Made by a program: the position numbers and the translations under genes. From NCBI RefSeq assembly GCF_913773735.1, contig NZ_CAJYEB010000023.1, positions 310,001 through 374,000 on the forward strand: a stretch of DNA of 64,000 bases, given 5' to 3'. Below, one piece after another: positions 28,237-38,390 of the stretch (the first letter of the stretch is position 1; every line of letters starts with the position of its first letter). The notes under the pieces are model-generated. The model was not told the origin of the DNA. It worked only from the letters and a program-made list of their open reading frames with translations, and made no database searches. Source of the DNA: an uncultured Massilia sp. GTDB taxonomy: Bacteria > Pseudomonadota > Gammaproteobacteria > Burkholderiales > Burkholderiaceae_D.

Positions 28237-31200
28237 ATGCACAACCCGGAACCGCAGGCGGAACAGCAGAGCGAGCAGGAGCGCGGACCGCCGCAGGCCG
28301 GCGCGCCTGCCCACGCGCATCCGGCCCTGGCCGAGCGCTGGGCGCGCGCGCGCGCCTGCTACCGCTACGCCAACCTGGCCTCGCACCATGTGCTGGGCTT
28401 CACGATCAAGGCCGGCCTGCTCGTCTACTTCGCCTTCATGGTGCTGTTCCTGGCGCTGCGCTGGGCGATCCTCCCGAATATCGACATGTACAAGCCGGAC
28501 ATCGAGCGCGCCGCCAGCCGCGCGCTCGGCAATCCGGTGACCATTTCCCGCGTCTACGCCTCCTGGCGCGGCCTGCATCCCAACCTCTACCTCGGCGACG
28601 TGCACTTGCGCGACCGCGACGGCCGCCAGCTGCTGGCGCTGCCTTCGGTGTCGGCCACGCTGTCCTGGTGGTCGGTGGCGGCCGCCGAGCCGCGCTTCGA
28701 ATCGATCGAGATCAACCGCCCCGAACTGGACGTGCGGCGCGACGCCGCCGGCGTCGTCTACGTAGCCGGCGTGCGCATCGACCCGCATGAAAAGAAAGAG
28801 GGCGGCGGCGCCGACTGGCTGCTGCGCCAGCGCGAGATCGTGATCCGCGAGGGCCGCCTGTCCTGGGACGACGCGCTGCGCGGCGCGCCGGTGCTGAACC
28901 TGTCCGGCGTGACGATGGTGCTGGACAACCGCTGGACCACGCATCGTTTCGCGCTCAAGGCGGCGCAGCCGCGCATCGCCGGGCGGCCGCAGGGCGAGCC
29001 GCTGGACGTGCGCGCGCGCTTCACGCATCCCGCGTTCGCGCGGCCGGCGGACGCGGCGCGCTGGAAGGGCGAGCTGTACGCCGACCTGCGCAATACCGAC
29101 CTGGCCGCCTGGCGCCGCTACTTCGATTATCCGTTCGCGCTGCAGCAGGGCCGCGGCTCGGTGCGCGCCTGGCTCGATTTCGACCATGCGCGCCTGGCCG
29201 GCTTCACCGCCGACCTGGCGCTGGCCGGCGTGCAGGCGCGCCTGGCGCCGGACGCGGCGCCACTGGCGCTGGCGCGCATGGCCGGCCGGCTGTCGGTCAG
29301 CGAGACCATCGCCCCCGGCGAAGGCGACGGCAAGCCGACCTTCGGCGCGCTGGGCCACGACATCAGGCTCGAGAATTTTTCCGTGGCCACGCGCGACGGC
29401 ACCGTGCTGCCGCCGGCCACGCTGTCGGAATCGTGGCGCCCGGCCGCGCGCGGCCAGCGTGAGCGCTTCCGCGTGCGCGCCGAGCAGGTCGACCTGGGCG
29501 CGCTGGCCGCGCTGGCGGTGCAGCTGCCGCTGGCGCAGGCGCAGCGCCAGCTGCTGGCCGAGCTGGCGCCGCGCGGCCGCCTGGTCGACGTCGACGCCGA
29601 GTGGCGCGGCCGCTTCCCCGACCTGTCCGGCTACCGCGTGCGTGGCCAGGTCGAGAACCTGGGCCTGGCCCCGCTGGCGGCGCGCGCCGCCGTCGCGGCC
29701 GCTCCCGGCCGTCCGGCCGTCGCCGCGCGCGCCGCGCTGCCGGGTTTTCGCAACCTGAGCGGCCGCATCGACGCCAGCGACGAGGGCGGCAGCGTCGACG
29801 TGGATGCCGACCAGTTCGCGCTGGCCATGCCGGCCTGGTTCGCCGACCCGGAAATGGCGTTCGACCGCCTGGCGCTGCGCGCGCGCTGGACCTGGCCGCA
29901 GGACGACCGCCTGCTGGTCGAGGTCGACAGCATGAACCTGACCCAGGGCGCGCTGAAGGCCTCGCTGTCGGGCCGCCACGTGCTGCCGCTGGGGCCCGGC
30001 CAGGGGCCCGGCACGGCGGACATCCATGCCACCGTCGACAACTTCGACATCGCCAGCATCGGACGCTGGCTGCCGCTGGCCACCCACGCGCACCTGCGCG
30101 ACTGGCTGACCGGCGCGCTGCAGGGCGGCACCCTGCACGACGCGCGCCTGCGCCTGCGCGGCGACCTGTCCCGCTTCCCGTTCTACGCCGGCAATGCCGC
30201 CGAGCGCGCGCGCGGCGAGTTCCGCGTCAGCGGCCGCATCGAGGGCGGCAAGCTGGAGTACGCCCCCGGCCACGTCGGCGCCGACGGCAAGGCGCCGATG
30301 TGGCCGCTGGCCGAGAACATCGACGGCACGATCGTGTTCGACCGCGCGCGCATGGAAATCCACGGCGACACCGCGCGCACGGCCGGCGTGGCCCTGTCCA
30401 ACGTGCGCGCCGTGATCCCGGACCTCGGCGCGCACGAGCTGATGCTCGACATCGACGGCAACGCCGCCGGCCCGCTGCAGGAATTCCTGCGCTACGTGGC
30501 CGCCACGCCGGTGCTGGAATGGATCGGCCACTTCACCGAGGGCACCGTGGGCAGCGGCCCGGCGAAGCTGGGCCTGAAGCTGCACCTGCCGCTGGCCAGC
30601 CTGCACGACGCCAGGGTGCAGGGAGCGCTGCAATTGCAGAACAACGACGTGGTGCTGTTCCCGGAACTGCCGCCGATCCAGGCGGCGCTGGGGCGCATCG
30701 AGTTTTCCGAGCATGGCGTCAACCTGAACGGCGTGGGCGCCAGCTTCCTGGGCGGTCCGCTGCAGCTGTCCGGCGGCACCCAGCGCGACGGCGCCATCGT
30801 GATCCGCATGGCCGGCAGCGCCAGCGCCGAGGGCATGCGCAACACGGCCTCGCTGCCGGCGCTGCAGCGCCTGGGCGCCAGGCTGTCGGGCGGCGCGCGC
30901 TTCGGCGGCAGCGTCACCGTCAAGGACCGCCAGACCCTGATCGTGCTCGACTCGAACCTGGCGGGCCTGGGCATCGAGCTGCCGGCACCCCTGAACAAGC
31001 CGGCCGCCGACGCGCTGCCGCTGCACTTCACGCTGGCCGCCCAGCCGACCGCCGCCGACGGCACCGGCCGCGACGAGATCCGCGTCGCGCTCGGCAACCT
31101 GGCCGCCGCCCGCTACCAGCGCGAACACCAGCCGCACGGTCCGTGGATCGTCAAGCGCGGCGGCATCGGCGTCAACGCGCCGGCGCCGGAGCCGGACGGC

Positions 31201-32489
31201 GGCATGATGATCAACGTCAACATGAAAGCGCTCAACGTCGACCGCTGGCTGGCGGCGGCGACCGAGATCGCCGGCCCGGCCGAGGCCCCGGGCGCGCCAT
31301 CGGCCGCCGGCGCCGAGGCCGGCGGCATGGCGCAGTACCTGGTGCCGGACACCATCGCGGTGCGCGCCGGCGAACTGGTGATCGGCGAGCGCGCGCTGCG
31401 CGACGTCGTGGTCGGCGTGACCCACCAGCCGGGTTCCTGGCAGGCCAGCATCGATTCGCGCCAGGCGGTCGGCTGGGTCACCTGGAACGACACGCCGAAC
31501 GGGCAGGGCATGGGCAAGGTGACGGCGCGCCTGGCCTCGCTCGACATCCCGGAATCCTCGGCCAACGAGGTCAAGGACCTGCTCGAGTCGAACAAGGGCG
31601 GCGTGGCCGGCATCCCGGGCCTGGACATCGTGGCCGAGCGCTTCGAGCTGTTCGACAAGCAGCTGGGCCGCCTGGAGCTGGTCGCCAGCAATGCCCAGGC
31701 GCTGGCCGGGCGCGAGTGGCGCATCGAGCGCCTGAGCCTGGGCAACCCGGATGGCCAGCTGAAGGCCAACGGCCGCTGGCTCACGCGCGACGGCAAGAGC
31801 AATACGGCGCTCAATTTCAACCTCGACATCCATGACGCGGGCCGCCTGCTGGACCGCCTCGGCTTCCCCGAGACGCTGCGGCGCGGCAAGGGCAAGCTGT
31901 CGGGCGACCTGTCCTGGGCCGGCCTGCCGTATGCGCTCGACATCCCCAGCCTGTCGGGCCAGGTCCAGATGAACGTCGAGGACGGCCAGTTCCTCAAGCA
32001 GGACCCGGGCGCGGCCAAGCTGCTGGGCGTGCTGAGCCTGCAGATGCTGCCGCGCATGCTCAAGCTCGACTTCCACGACGTGTTCTCGGAAGGCCTGGCC
32101 TTCGACGGCATCACGGCCAATGCGCTGATCCAGCGCGGCGTCGTGCGCACCGACAACCTCAAGATGCACGGCGTGGCAGCGACGGTGCTGATGGACGGCA
32201 GCGCCGACATCGCCAACGAATCGACCAACCTGCACGTGGTCGTGATCCCGGAGTTCAACCTCGGCACCGGTCCGCTGGTCTACGGCCTGGCAGTCAACCC
32301 GGTCATCGGCCTGGGCAGCTTCCTGGCCCAGCTGTTCCTGCGCGCGCCGGTGATGAAGGCGCTCACCTACCATATGCAGGTGACAGGACCGTGGAAATCG
32401 CCGAATATCGTCAAACTGGACAACCCCGCGGCCGACGCGGCCGCGCAGAAGCGTCCCGCGGCCGCCGCCGCGCAAGACAAGGAAGCGCA

Positions 32490-32493
<4 letters not shown>
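28237..32493 (+). CDS. yhdP: YhdP-family AsmA-like inner-membrane/periplasmic protein
   Basis: About 1418 residues. A short cytoplasmic N-terminus is followed by one transmembrane segment (GLLVYFAFMVLFLALRWAIL, about residues 60-80). A very long periplasmic part consists of repeated beta-strand units of the DUF3971/AsmA type, ending in the conserved VYGLAVNPVIGLGSFLAQLFL region and an Ala/Lys-rich tail. YhdP is one of the AsmA-like bridges (with TamB and YdbH) that move phospholipids to the outer membrane in enterobacteria. The ATG at 28237 is chosen; a TTG four codons earlier (28225) is possible and neither has a strong ribosome binding site. The stop overlaps the next start (ATGA), so it forms an operon with the amidase and tldD genes. 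Confidence 0.93.
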
Positions 32494-33290
<797 letters not shown>

Positions 33291-33439
33291 CGGCGGGGCA
33301 GGGCGCACCCTGCGACCTGCCCGGTGGGTTGCCGGCGCGGCGCGCAGACCGGCCCGGGACGCCAAAAGGACGCGTGCCCTGACCCCTGCGGACGGATATG
33401 GCACAATGCCTCCATCCTTACCTGAAAGACCCCACGCAC

Positions 33440-34900
33440 ATGACTCCATTCGAACCGAACCTTTCCTCCCTCGCCGTCGCGCGCGATGTCCTCCTGACGC
33501 CGTTCGGACTCGACGAAGGCAAGCTGATCACGACGCTCGGGACGATGTTCACGCACAAGGTCGACTACGCCGACCTGTATTTCCAGTTCACCAAGAGCGA
33601 AGGCTGGAGCCTGGAAGAAGGCATCGTCAAGAGCGGCAGCTTCTCGATCGACCAGGGCGTCGGCGTGCGCGCCGTGTCCGGCGACAAGACCGCCTTCGCC
33701 TATTCGGACGACATCTCGCAGGCGGCCCTGCTGGACGCCGCCGCCGCCACCCGCACGATCGCGCGCGCCGGCAGCGGCCGCATCAAGGTGGCCGCGCAGG
33801 TGACGCCGTCCGGCGGCCGTTCGCTGTACCTGCCGCACGATCCCCTGAACTCGCTGGACGCCACCGCCAAGGTCGCGCTGCTGGAACGCGTCGAGAAGAT
33901 CGCGCGCGCCAAGGACCCGCGCGTGGTGCAGGTGATGGCCAGCCTGGCCGGCGAGTACGACGTCGTGCTGGTGGTGCGCAGCGACGGCGTGCTGGCGGCC
34001 GACATCCGCCCGCTGGTGCGCGTCTCGGTCACCGTGATCGCCGAGCAGAACGGCCGGCGCGAAGTCGGCTCGTCGGGCGGCGGCGGCCGCTACGACTACG
34101 GTTATTTCAGTGAGGAACTGCTCGACAAGTACGCCAGCGAAGCGGTCAAGGCGGCCCTCGTCAACCTGGAAGCGCGGCCGGCGCCGGCCGGCCCGATGAC
34201 CATCGTGCTCGGCCCGGGCTGGCCCGGCGTGCTGCTGCACGAGGCGGTCGGCCACGGCCTGGAAGGCGACTTCAACCGCAAGGGGTCGTCGGCCTATGCC
34301 GGCATGATCGGCCAGCGCGTCGCCGCCAAGGGCGTCACGGTGGTCGACGACGGCACGCTGCAGGACCGCCGCGGCTCGCTCAACATGGATGACGAGGGCA
34401 ATCCCACCCAGTGCACGACCCTCATCGAGGACGGCATCCTGAAGGGCTACATCCAGGACACGATGAACGCGCGCCTGATGAAGATGCCGGTCACCGGCAA
34501 CGCGCGCCGCGAATCCTTCGCCCACCTGCCGATGCCGCGCATGACCAATACCTACATGCTGGCCGGCGACAAGGACCCGGCCGAGATCCTGGCCTCGGTC
34601 AAGAACGGCCTGTACGCGGTCAATTTCGGCGGCGGCCAGGTCGACATCACCAACGGCAAGTTCGTGTTCTCGGCCAGCGAGGCCTACATGATCGAGGACG
34701 GCAAGGTGACGTACCCGGTGAAGGGCGCCACCCTGATCGGCAACGGCCCGGACACCATGAACCGCATCTCCATGATCGGCAACGACATGCGCCTGGATTC
34801 GGGCGTGGGCGTGTGCGGCAAGGAAGGCCAGAGCGTGCCGGTGGGCGTGGGCCAGCCGACCCTGCGCATCGATGGCGTGACGGTGGGCGGGACGGCTTGA
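33440..34900 (+). CDS. tldD: TldD metalloprotease subunit
   Basis: A 486-residue protein. The metal site [11 protein letters not shown] is at about residues 267-277, with the two zinc-binding histidines of the HExxxH motif at 267 and 272. The family segments [18 protein letters not shown] and [22 protein letters not shown] are present. TldD forms a heterodimeric protease with TldE (PmbA) that cleaves unfolded peptides, processes microcin-type precursors and degrades CcdA; no pmbA is in the window. The ATG at 33440 gives the family start [10 protein letters not shown]. It is the last gene of the yhdP operon, 149 bases after the amidase gene, and no T-run terminator follows, only a REP-like pair. 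Confidence 0.95.
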   Translation: MTPFEPNLSSLAVARDVLLTPFGLDEGKLITTLGTMFTHKVDYADLYFQFTKSEGWSLEEGIVKSGSFSIDQGVGVRAVSGDKTAFAYSDDISQAALLDAAAATRTIARAGSGRIKVAAQVTPSGGRSLYLPHDPLNSLDATAKVALLERVEKIARAKDPRVVQVMASLAGEYDVVLVVRSDGVLAADIRPLVRVSVTVIAEQNGRREVGSSGGGGRYDYGYFSEELLDKYASEAVKAALVNLEARPAPAGPMTIVLGPGWPGVLLHEAVGHGLEGDFNRKGSSAYAGMIGQRVAAKGVTVVDDGTLQDRRGSLNMDDEGNPTQCTTLIEDGILKGYIQDTMNARLMKMPVTGNARRESFAHLPMPRMTNTYMLAGDKDPAEILASVKNGLYAVNFGGGQVDITNGKFVFSASEAYMIEDGKVTYPVKGATLIGNGPDTMNRISMIGNDMRLDSGVGVCGKEGQSVPVGVGQPTLRIDGVTVGGTA

Positions 34901-34930
34901 TGGCCTGACAACGATCGCCGACGTACGACC

Positions 34931-35018
34931 CGTCGCCCCGGCGTAGGCCGGGGTCCAATTGCTGCATGCATTACCGCCATGCTTGCAAGATTGGGCCCCG
35001 GCCTGCGCCGGGGCGACG
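34931..35018. repeat. REP-like palindrome pair 1 (head to head)
   Basis: A unit containing CGTCGCCCCGGCGTAGGCCG (34931-34959) is followed in inverse orientation by its complement, including CCCCGGCCTGCGCCGGGGCG (34990-35018), with a 30-base spacer. Each unit is itself an imperfect hairpin. Similar pairs lie at 39462-39547 and 60961-61033. It sits at the convergent ends of tldD and receptor 6. Confidence 0.8.
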
Positions 35019-35041
35019 TCGTTTACGGCGACGTTCCTGCA

Positions 35042-37933
35042 TCAAAACGTGTACCGCGCCCCCAGCGTGAAGTAACGCCCGCGCGCCCCCTCGTAGTCGA
35101 GCGGGTTGTAGGCCTGCGCGCCATAGGTCAGCGGGTCGAGCGGCGCCACCTTGTCGAACAGGTTCTGGATCGAGCCATAGATTTCCCAGGCCGGCAGCGG
35201 CTTCCAGCGCGCCACGAGGTCGAAGGTGGTGAACGAGGCCAGCTTGCAGCCGTTCGGGGCGTCGGCGCCGTCGGCGTAGACGCTGGCGCAGCCGTCCGGG
35301 TCGTCCTTGAACAGGGTGTTGTCCAGCTTGCCCCGGTAGTTCACGTTGAACGACACCCGCCAGTCGTTGCGGTCCCAGCCGATGCGCAGGTTGGCGCGGT
35401 CGTCCGGCGTGCCCGTGCAGTTGGTGACGTCGCAGTTGCCGTGGGTGCCGGCGAAGTCGCGCGCGCTGCCGTCGCGCTCCTTGCGCTCCCATTCGAACAG
35501 GTGGGTGTACTTGACGTCGAAGGACAGGTTCCCCCAGGTGTCCGGCAGGCGGTGCTGGTAGCGGGCGTCGATGTCGAGGCCGCGCACCTGGGTCTGCGCC
35601 GAGTTGACGTAGCGCGTGAGCACGGCCGTGATGGCGCCGGGGTCGCCCGGGATGCCGCTGACGCTGCCGGGGTCGCGCGCCACTGAGCCGGCCGCGATGG
35701 CGGCGTCGACCTGTTCCTGGTTGATCTCGTTCTTGCGCTTGATCTTCCAGTAGTCGACCGAGATGCTGGTGCGCGGCAGCGGATCCCAGATCGCGCCCAG
35801 GTTGTAGCTGCGCGAGCGCTCCGGCGACAGGTCCGGGTTCGGCGACGTGATCAGCGCCACCGAGGCCGGCGAGCAGGTGCCCGGCACGCCCAGCGCGCAG
35901 CGCACCGGGTCGGACGCGGTGGAATAGGCGGCCAGGCCGCCCACGCCGTTCTCGGCCGGGCTGGGCGCCCGGAAGCCGCGCGCGAAGGTGCCGCGCAGGG
36001 CGAACGTGCGTGCCGGCGTCCATTTCAGCCCGAATTTCGGGGTGTAGGAGTTGCCCACGTCGGTGAAGTGGTCCCAGCGCAGCGCGGCCGACGCCTCGAG
36101 CTGGTACGGCAGCGGCGCCAGCGCCTCGCCGTACAGGGCGAACACGTTGCGCGAGCCGCGGTAGGCGGAATAGCCCAGGCCGATGACGTTGCCGCGCTCG
36201 GTGCCGGTGGTGGGCACCAGCTCGGTCTTCTCGTGGCGCCATTCGGCCCCCAGCGCCAGGCCCAGGTCGCCGCTGGGCAGGATGCCGGGGAAGGAGCGCG
36301 AGGCCTTGACGTCCCACTGGCCGACCTTGCTGCGCGCCGTGTTGCCGATGGTGGGCGACAGCGCCGCGTACAGCGCCGGCGAATTCAGCCCGGCGTTCTC
36401 GCCGATGCGCCACACGGTACCGGGCGGCAGTGCCGCATAGGCCGGGCTGCCGGCCAGCGCGGCGTTCACGTTGGCCGCGCTCGGGTCGAGCAGGGCGAAG
36501 GCGACGTCGCGCTGCAGGTAGCCGTTCTGCGTGTTGTTGACGTGGTTGCGCGAGAACAGCAGCGCGCTGTCCCATTCCCAGCCGAAGCTGGTGCCCTTGA
36601 CGCCGCCGATCCAGCGCACGAAGTTCGAGTCGATGTTCGACGCGCGCGGTCCGACGTCGGCCGCCAGGTAGCGCAGCCGCGCCGCCGTGCCGAAATACGG
36701 ATTGTCGGGATGGGTGGGGCCGAACTGCACGACGGCGTTGTTGACCGGGCCGCCCGGATAGCCGACCGAGCCGCTGATGCCGGACGGCGTGGTCGAGGAA
36801 TCGGTCTGGCTGGTGTAGTAGTTGAATTCGCTGTAGGCCTGCAGGTCCGGCGTGGCCTGCCAGGTGCCGCGCGTGAACAGGCTGATGTTTTCCTGCTTCG
36901 GTTCGATCTGGTTGTACTGCAGCGTGGCATCGATCAGGCAGCCGCCGCCCGGGTCGCCCTGCGGGTGGCTGGTGAAGTTGCCGCAGGCCGCGCCGGGGAA
37001 GGTGCGGGTGAAGCCCGGCCCGGCCAGGTTGCCGCGGTTGTAGTAGTTGGCGATGTCGGCCGGGTTGCGCACGTTGCTGTTGATGGCGCTGCCGGCCGCG
37101 CCGCTGCCGGGGACGATGGCGCCGGTGCCGCCCAGCGCCTCGTTGGCCGAATAGCCCCAGCGGCGCAGGTCGACCCGGCCGATCCAGTCGCGGTTGCCGC
37201 GGTCGCGGTACCAGATCTCGTCGAATTTCTTGTATTCGAGGCTGAACAGCACGTTGTAGCGGTCCTGGTCGAGGCTGCCGACGCCCTTGGTGAAGGCGGC
37301 ATTGGTGCGCTTGCCGTCCCACTCCTTGCCGACGCCGCGCGAGGCGCGCACGGTGTTGCCGACGTAGTCGCGGCGCAGGATCACGTTGACCACGCCGGCG
37401 ATCGCGTCGGAGCCGTAGATGGCCGAGGCGCCGTCCTTCAGCACCTCGATGCGGTCGACGGCGTCGGTCGGGATCACGTTCAGGTCGGCGAACTGCTTCT
37501 GGCCGTCGTCGGCCAGGCCGTAGGGCGCGATGCGGCGCCCGTTCAGCAGCACCAGCGTGGACGCGGCGCCCAGGCCGCGCAGCGAGATGCCGGAGGCGCC
37601 GGCGGCGAAGCCGTTGCCGAAGGTGGTGGGCACCGAGCCCTGGTTGTCGACGGCGAGCGTCTGCAGCAGTTCGGCCACCGTGTTCTTGCCGGAGCGTTCG
37701 ATGTCGGCGCGGTTGACGGTGATGACGGACGAGGCGGTCTCGGCCTCGGAGCGGCGGATGTTGCTGCCGGTGATCTCCACGCGCTGGACCGGGCGGGCGC
37801 CTGGCTCGGGGGCCTGCTGGGCGTGCGCCGGCGCCGGCAGCGCCAGGATCGCCAGGCCGACGGCGCCGCCGCCGGCGAACAGGCGGCGGATCGTGCGCGC
37901 GATGGCGGTTTCGTTGAACACGGTTGCGGTCAT
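35042..37933 (-). CDS. TonB-dependent receptor 6
   Basis: A 963-residue outer-membrane receptor. The signal peptide is long, begins MTATVFNETAIARTIRR and ends PAPAHAQ. The plug has VEITGSNIRRSEAETASSVI, SGKNTVAELLQTLA, ISLRGLGAASTLVLLNGRRI and RIEVLKDGASAIYGSDAIAG. The barrel ends in YFTLGARYTF. AGGAG precedes the ATG at 37933 by eight bases; 72 upstream open codons are rejected. It shares its plug signature (FGNGFAAGASGISLRGLGA) and several barrel segments (GTHGNCDVTNCTGTPDDR) with receptor 7 on the other side of aroG, so the two are paralogues. Substrate is unknown. Confidence 0.92.
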   Translation of the reverse strand: MTATVFNETAIARTIRRLFAGGGAVGLAILALPAPAHAQQAPEPGARPVQRVEITGSNIRRSEAETASSVITVNRADIERSGKNTVAELLQTLAVDNQGSVPTTFGNGFAAGASGISLRGLGAASTLVLLNGRRIAPYGLADDGQKQFADLNVIPTDAVDRIEVLKDGASAIYGSDAIAGVVNVILRRDYVGNTVRASRGVGKEWDGKRTNAAFTKGVGSLDQDRYNVLFSLEYKKFDEIWYRDRGNRDWIGRVDLRRWGYSANEALGGTGAIVPGSGAAGSAINSNVRNPADIANYYNRGNLAGPGFTRTFPGAACGNFTSHPQGDPGGGCLIDATLQYNQIEPKQENISLFTRGTWQATPDLQAYSEFNYYTSQTDSSTTPSGISGSVGYPGGPVNNAVVQFGPTHPDNPYFGTAARLRYLAADVGPRASNIDSNFVRWIGGVKGTSFGWEWDSALLFSRNHVNNTQNGYLQRDVAFALLDPSAANVNAALAGSPAYAALPPGTVWRIGENAGLNSPALYAALSPTIGNTARSKVGQWDVKASRSFPGILPSGDLGLALGAEWRHEKTELVPTTGTERGNVIGLGYSAYRGSRNVFALYGEALAPLPYQLEASAALRWDHFTDVGNSYTPKFGLKWTPARTFALRGTFARGFRAPSPAENGVGGLAAYSTASDPVRCALGVPGTCSPASVALITSPNPDLSPERSRSYNLGAIWDPLPRTSISVDYWKIKRKNEINQEQVDAAIAAGSVARDPGSVSGIPGDPGAITAVLTRYVNSAQTQVRGLDIDARYQHRLPDTWGNLSFDVKYTHLFEWERKERDGSARDFAGTHGNCDVTNCTGTPDDRANLRIGWDRNDWRVSFNVNYRGKLDNTLFKDDPDGCASVYADGADAPNGCKLASFTTFDLVARWKPLPAWEIYGSIQNLFDKVAPLDPLTYGAQAYNPLDYEGARGRYFTLGARYTF

Positions 37934-38142
37934 GTCCGGACTCCTGATGATGTTCCTGGTGGATGGGGAACCCTGCCGGGCGAGGCGGAACGGCCGGGGC
38001 TTGTCTCGACTGTTGCACCGGCACCGCTGGCGGGGCTGACATCTCTCAAGCGTGATGGGCAAGCCGCAATACGCTGTCTGCATGACGCAACCGATTGCTT
38101 GTATAGGCATCCGCACGCGACGGCGTTGTGGCAAATTAAGTC
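37934..38142. other. Divergent region between receptor 6 and the aroG promoter
   Basis: About 210 bases without a gene. It should hold the promoter of receptor 6 on the minus strand. Only weak -35-like TTGCGT/TTGCGG boxes are seen, and the CATATGC-type element found upstream of the other receptors is absent. Confidence 0.4.
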
Positions 38143-38172
38143 TTGCCAATGGCGCTGCATTGTTGTTATAGT
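38143..38172 (+). promoter_or_regulatory. Sigma-70 promoter of the aroG leader
   Basis: TTGCCA (38143-38148) and TATAGT (38167-38172) are separated by 18 bases. Transcription would start near the A at 38179, about 18 bases before the leader-peptide ATG, which fits a short attenuator transcript. Confidence 0.65.
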
Positions 38173-38196
38173 CAATTGAACACTTCGAGACCCACC

Positions 38197-38265
38197 ATGC
38201 GCCACGCCGTCTTCTTTACCTTTTATTTTTGGTTCAGCCATTCCAGCCCGACGGCGGTGGAGTAG
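38197..38265 (+). CDS. Aromatic-amino-acid leader peptide of aroG
   Basis: A 22-codon frame from the ATG at 38197 to the TAG at 38263-38265. Residues 6-13 read FFTFYFWF: five Phe, one Tyr and one Trp in eight codons, a density not expected by chance in GC-rich DNA because these codons are T-rich. A weak GAGA (38187-38190) lies six bases upstream. The peptide itself would have no function; translation speed across the aromatic codons would sense charged tRNA-Phe, and to a lesser degree tRNA-Tyr and tRNA-Trp. The frame ends 46 bases before the terminator hairpin and its last codons contain the predicted antiterminator strand. It is analogous in design to enteric PheL and TrpL. The identification rests on sequence alone. 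Confidence 0.85.
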   Translation: MRHAVFFTFYFWFSHSSPTAVE

Positions 38266-38311
38266 CGGCAGGTTCACGCAACAACAGAACGAAGTCCGAC
38301 ACGCATTCCAG

Positions 38312-38338
38312 AAAAACCGCCAGCGATGGCGGTTTTTT
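38312..38338 (+). terminator. Attenuator terminator upstream of aroG
   Basis: AAAAACCGCC and GGCGGTTTTT form a ten-pair stem around the loop AGCGAT. The run of T residues ends at 38338, 52 bases before the aroG start. Its position between promoter and gene marks it as a premature, regulatory terminator. Confidence 0.88.
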
Positions 38339-38390
38339 CGTTTCCGCCCCCAGCACTGGCCCCCTATTTCAGCCCAACGGAGAACCCCCC

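Larger units (their letters stand above)
38179..38338 (+). promoter_or_regulatory. Transcription attenuator of aroG (four-segment, ribosome-mediated)
   Basis: Four mutually exclusive pairing segments are visible. Segment 1, CCACGCCGTC (38202-38211), pairs with segment 2, GACGGCGGTGG (38250-38260), with one bulged G. The GGCGGT inside segment 2 (38253-38258) pairs with segment 3, ACCGCC (38316-38321). Segment 3 pairs with segment 4, GGCGGT (38328-38333), as the terminator. A ribosome stalled on the aromatic codons (38212-38235) covers segment 1 and frees segment 2 to form the antiterminator. A ribosome reaching the stop at 38263 covers segment 2, so the terminator forms. This is the classical enteric logic, inferred here for the first enzyme of the shikimate pathway. 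Confidence 0.8.

Noticed and set aside
34931..35018. Paired GC-rich palindromes considered as factor-independent terminators
   Set aside because: No T run follows either unit, and the same pair recurs at other loci next to real terminators.
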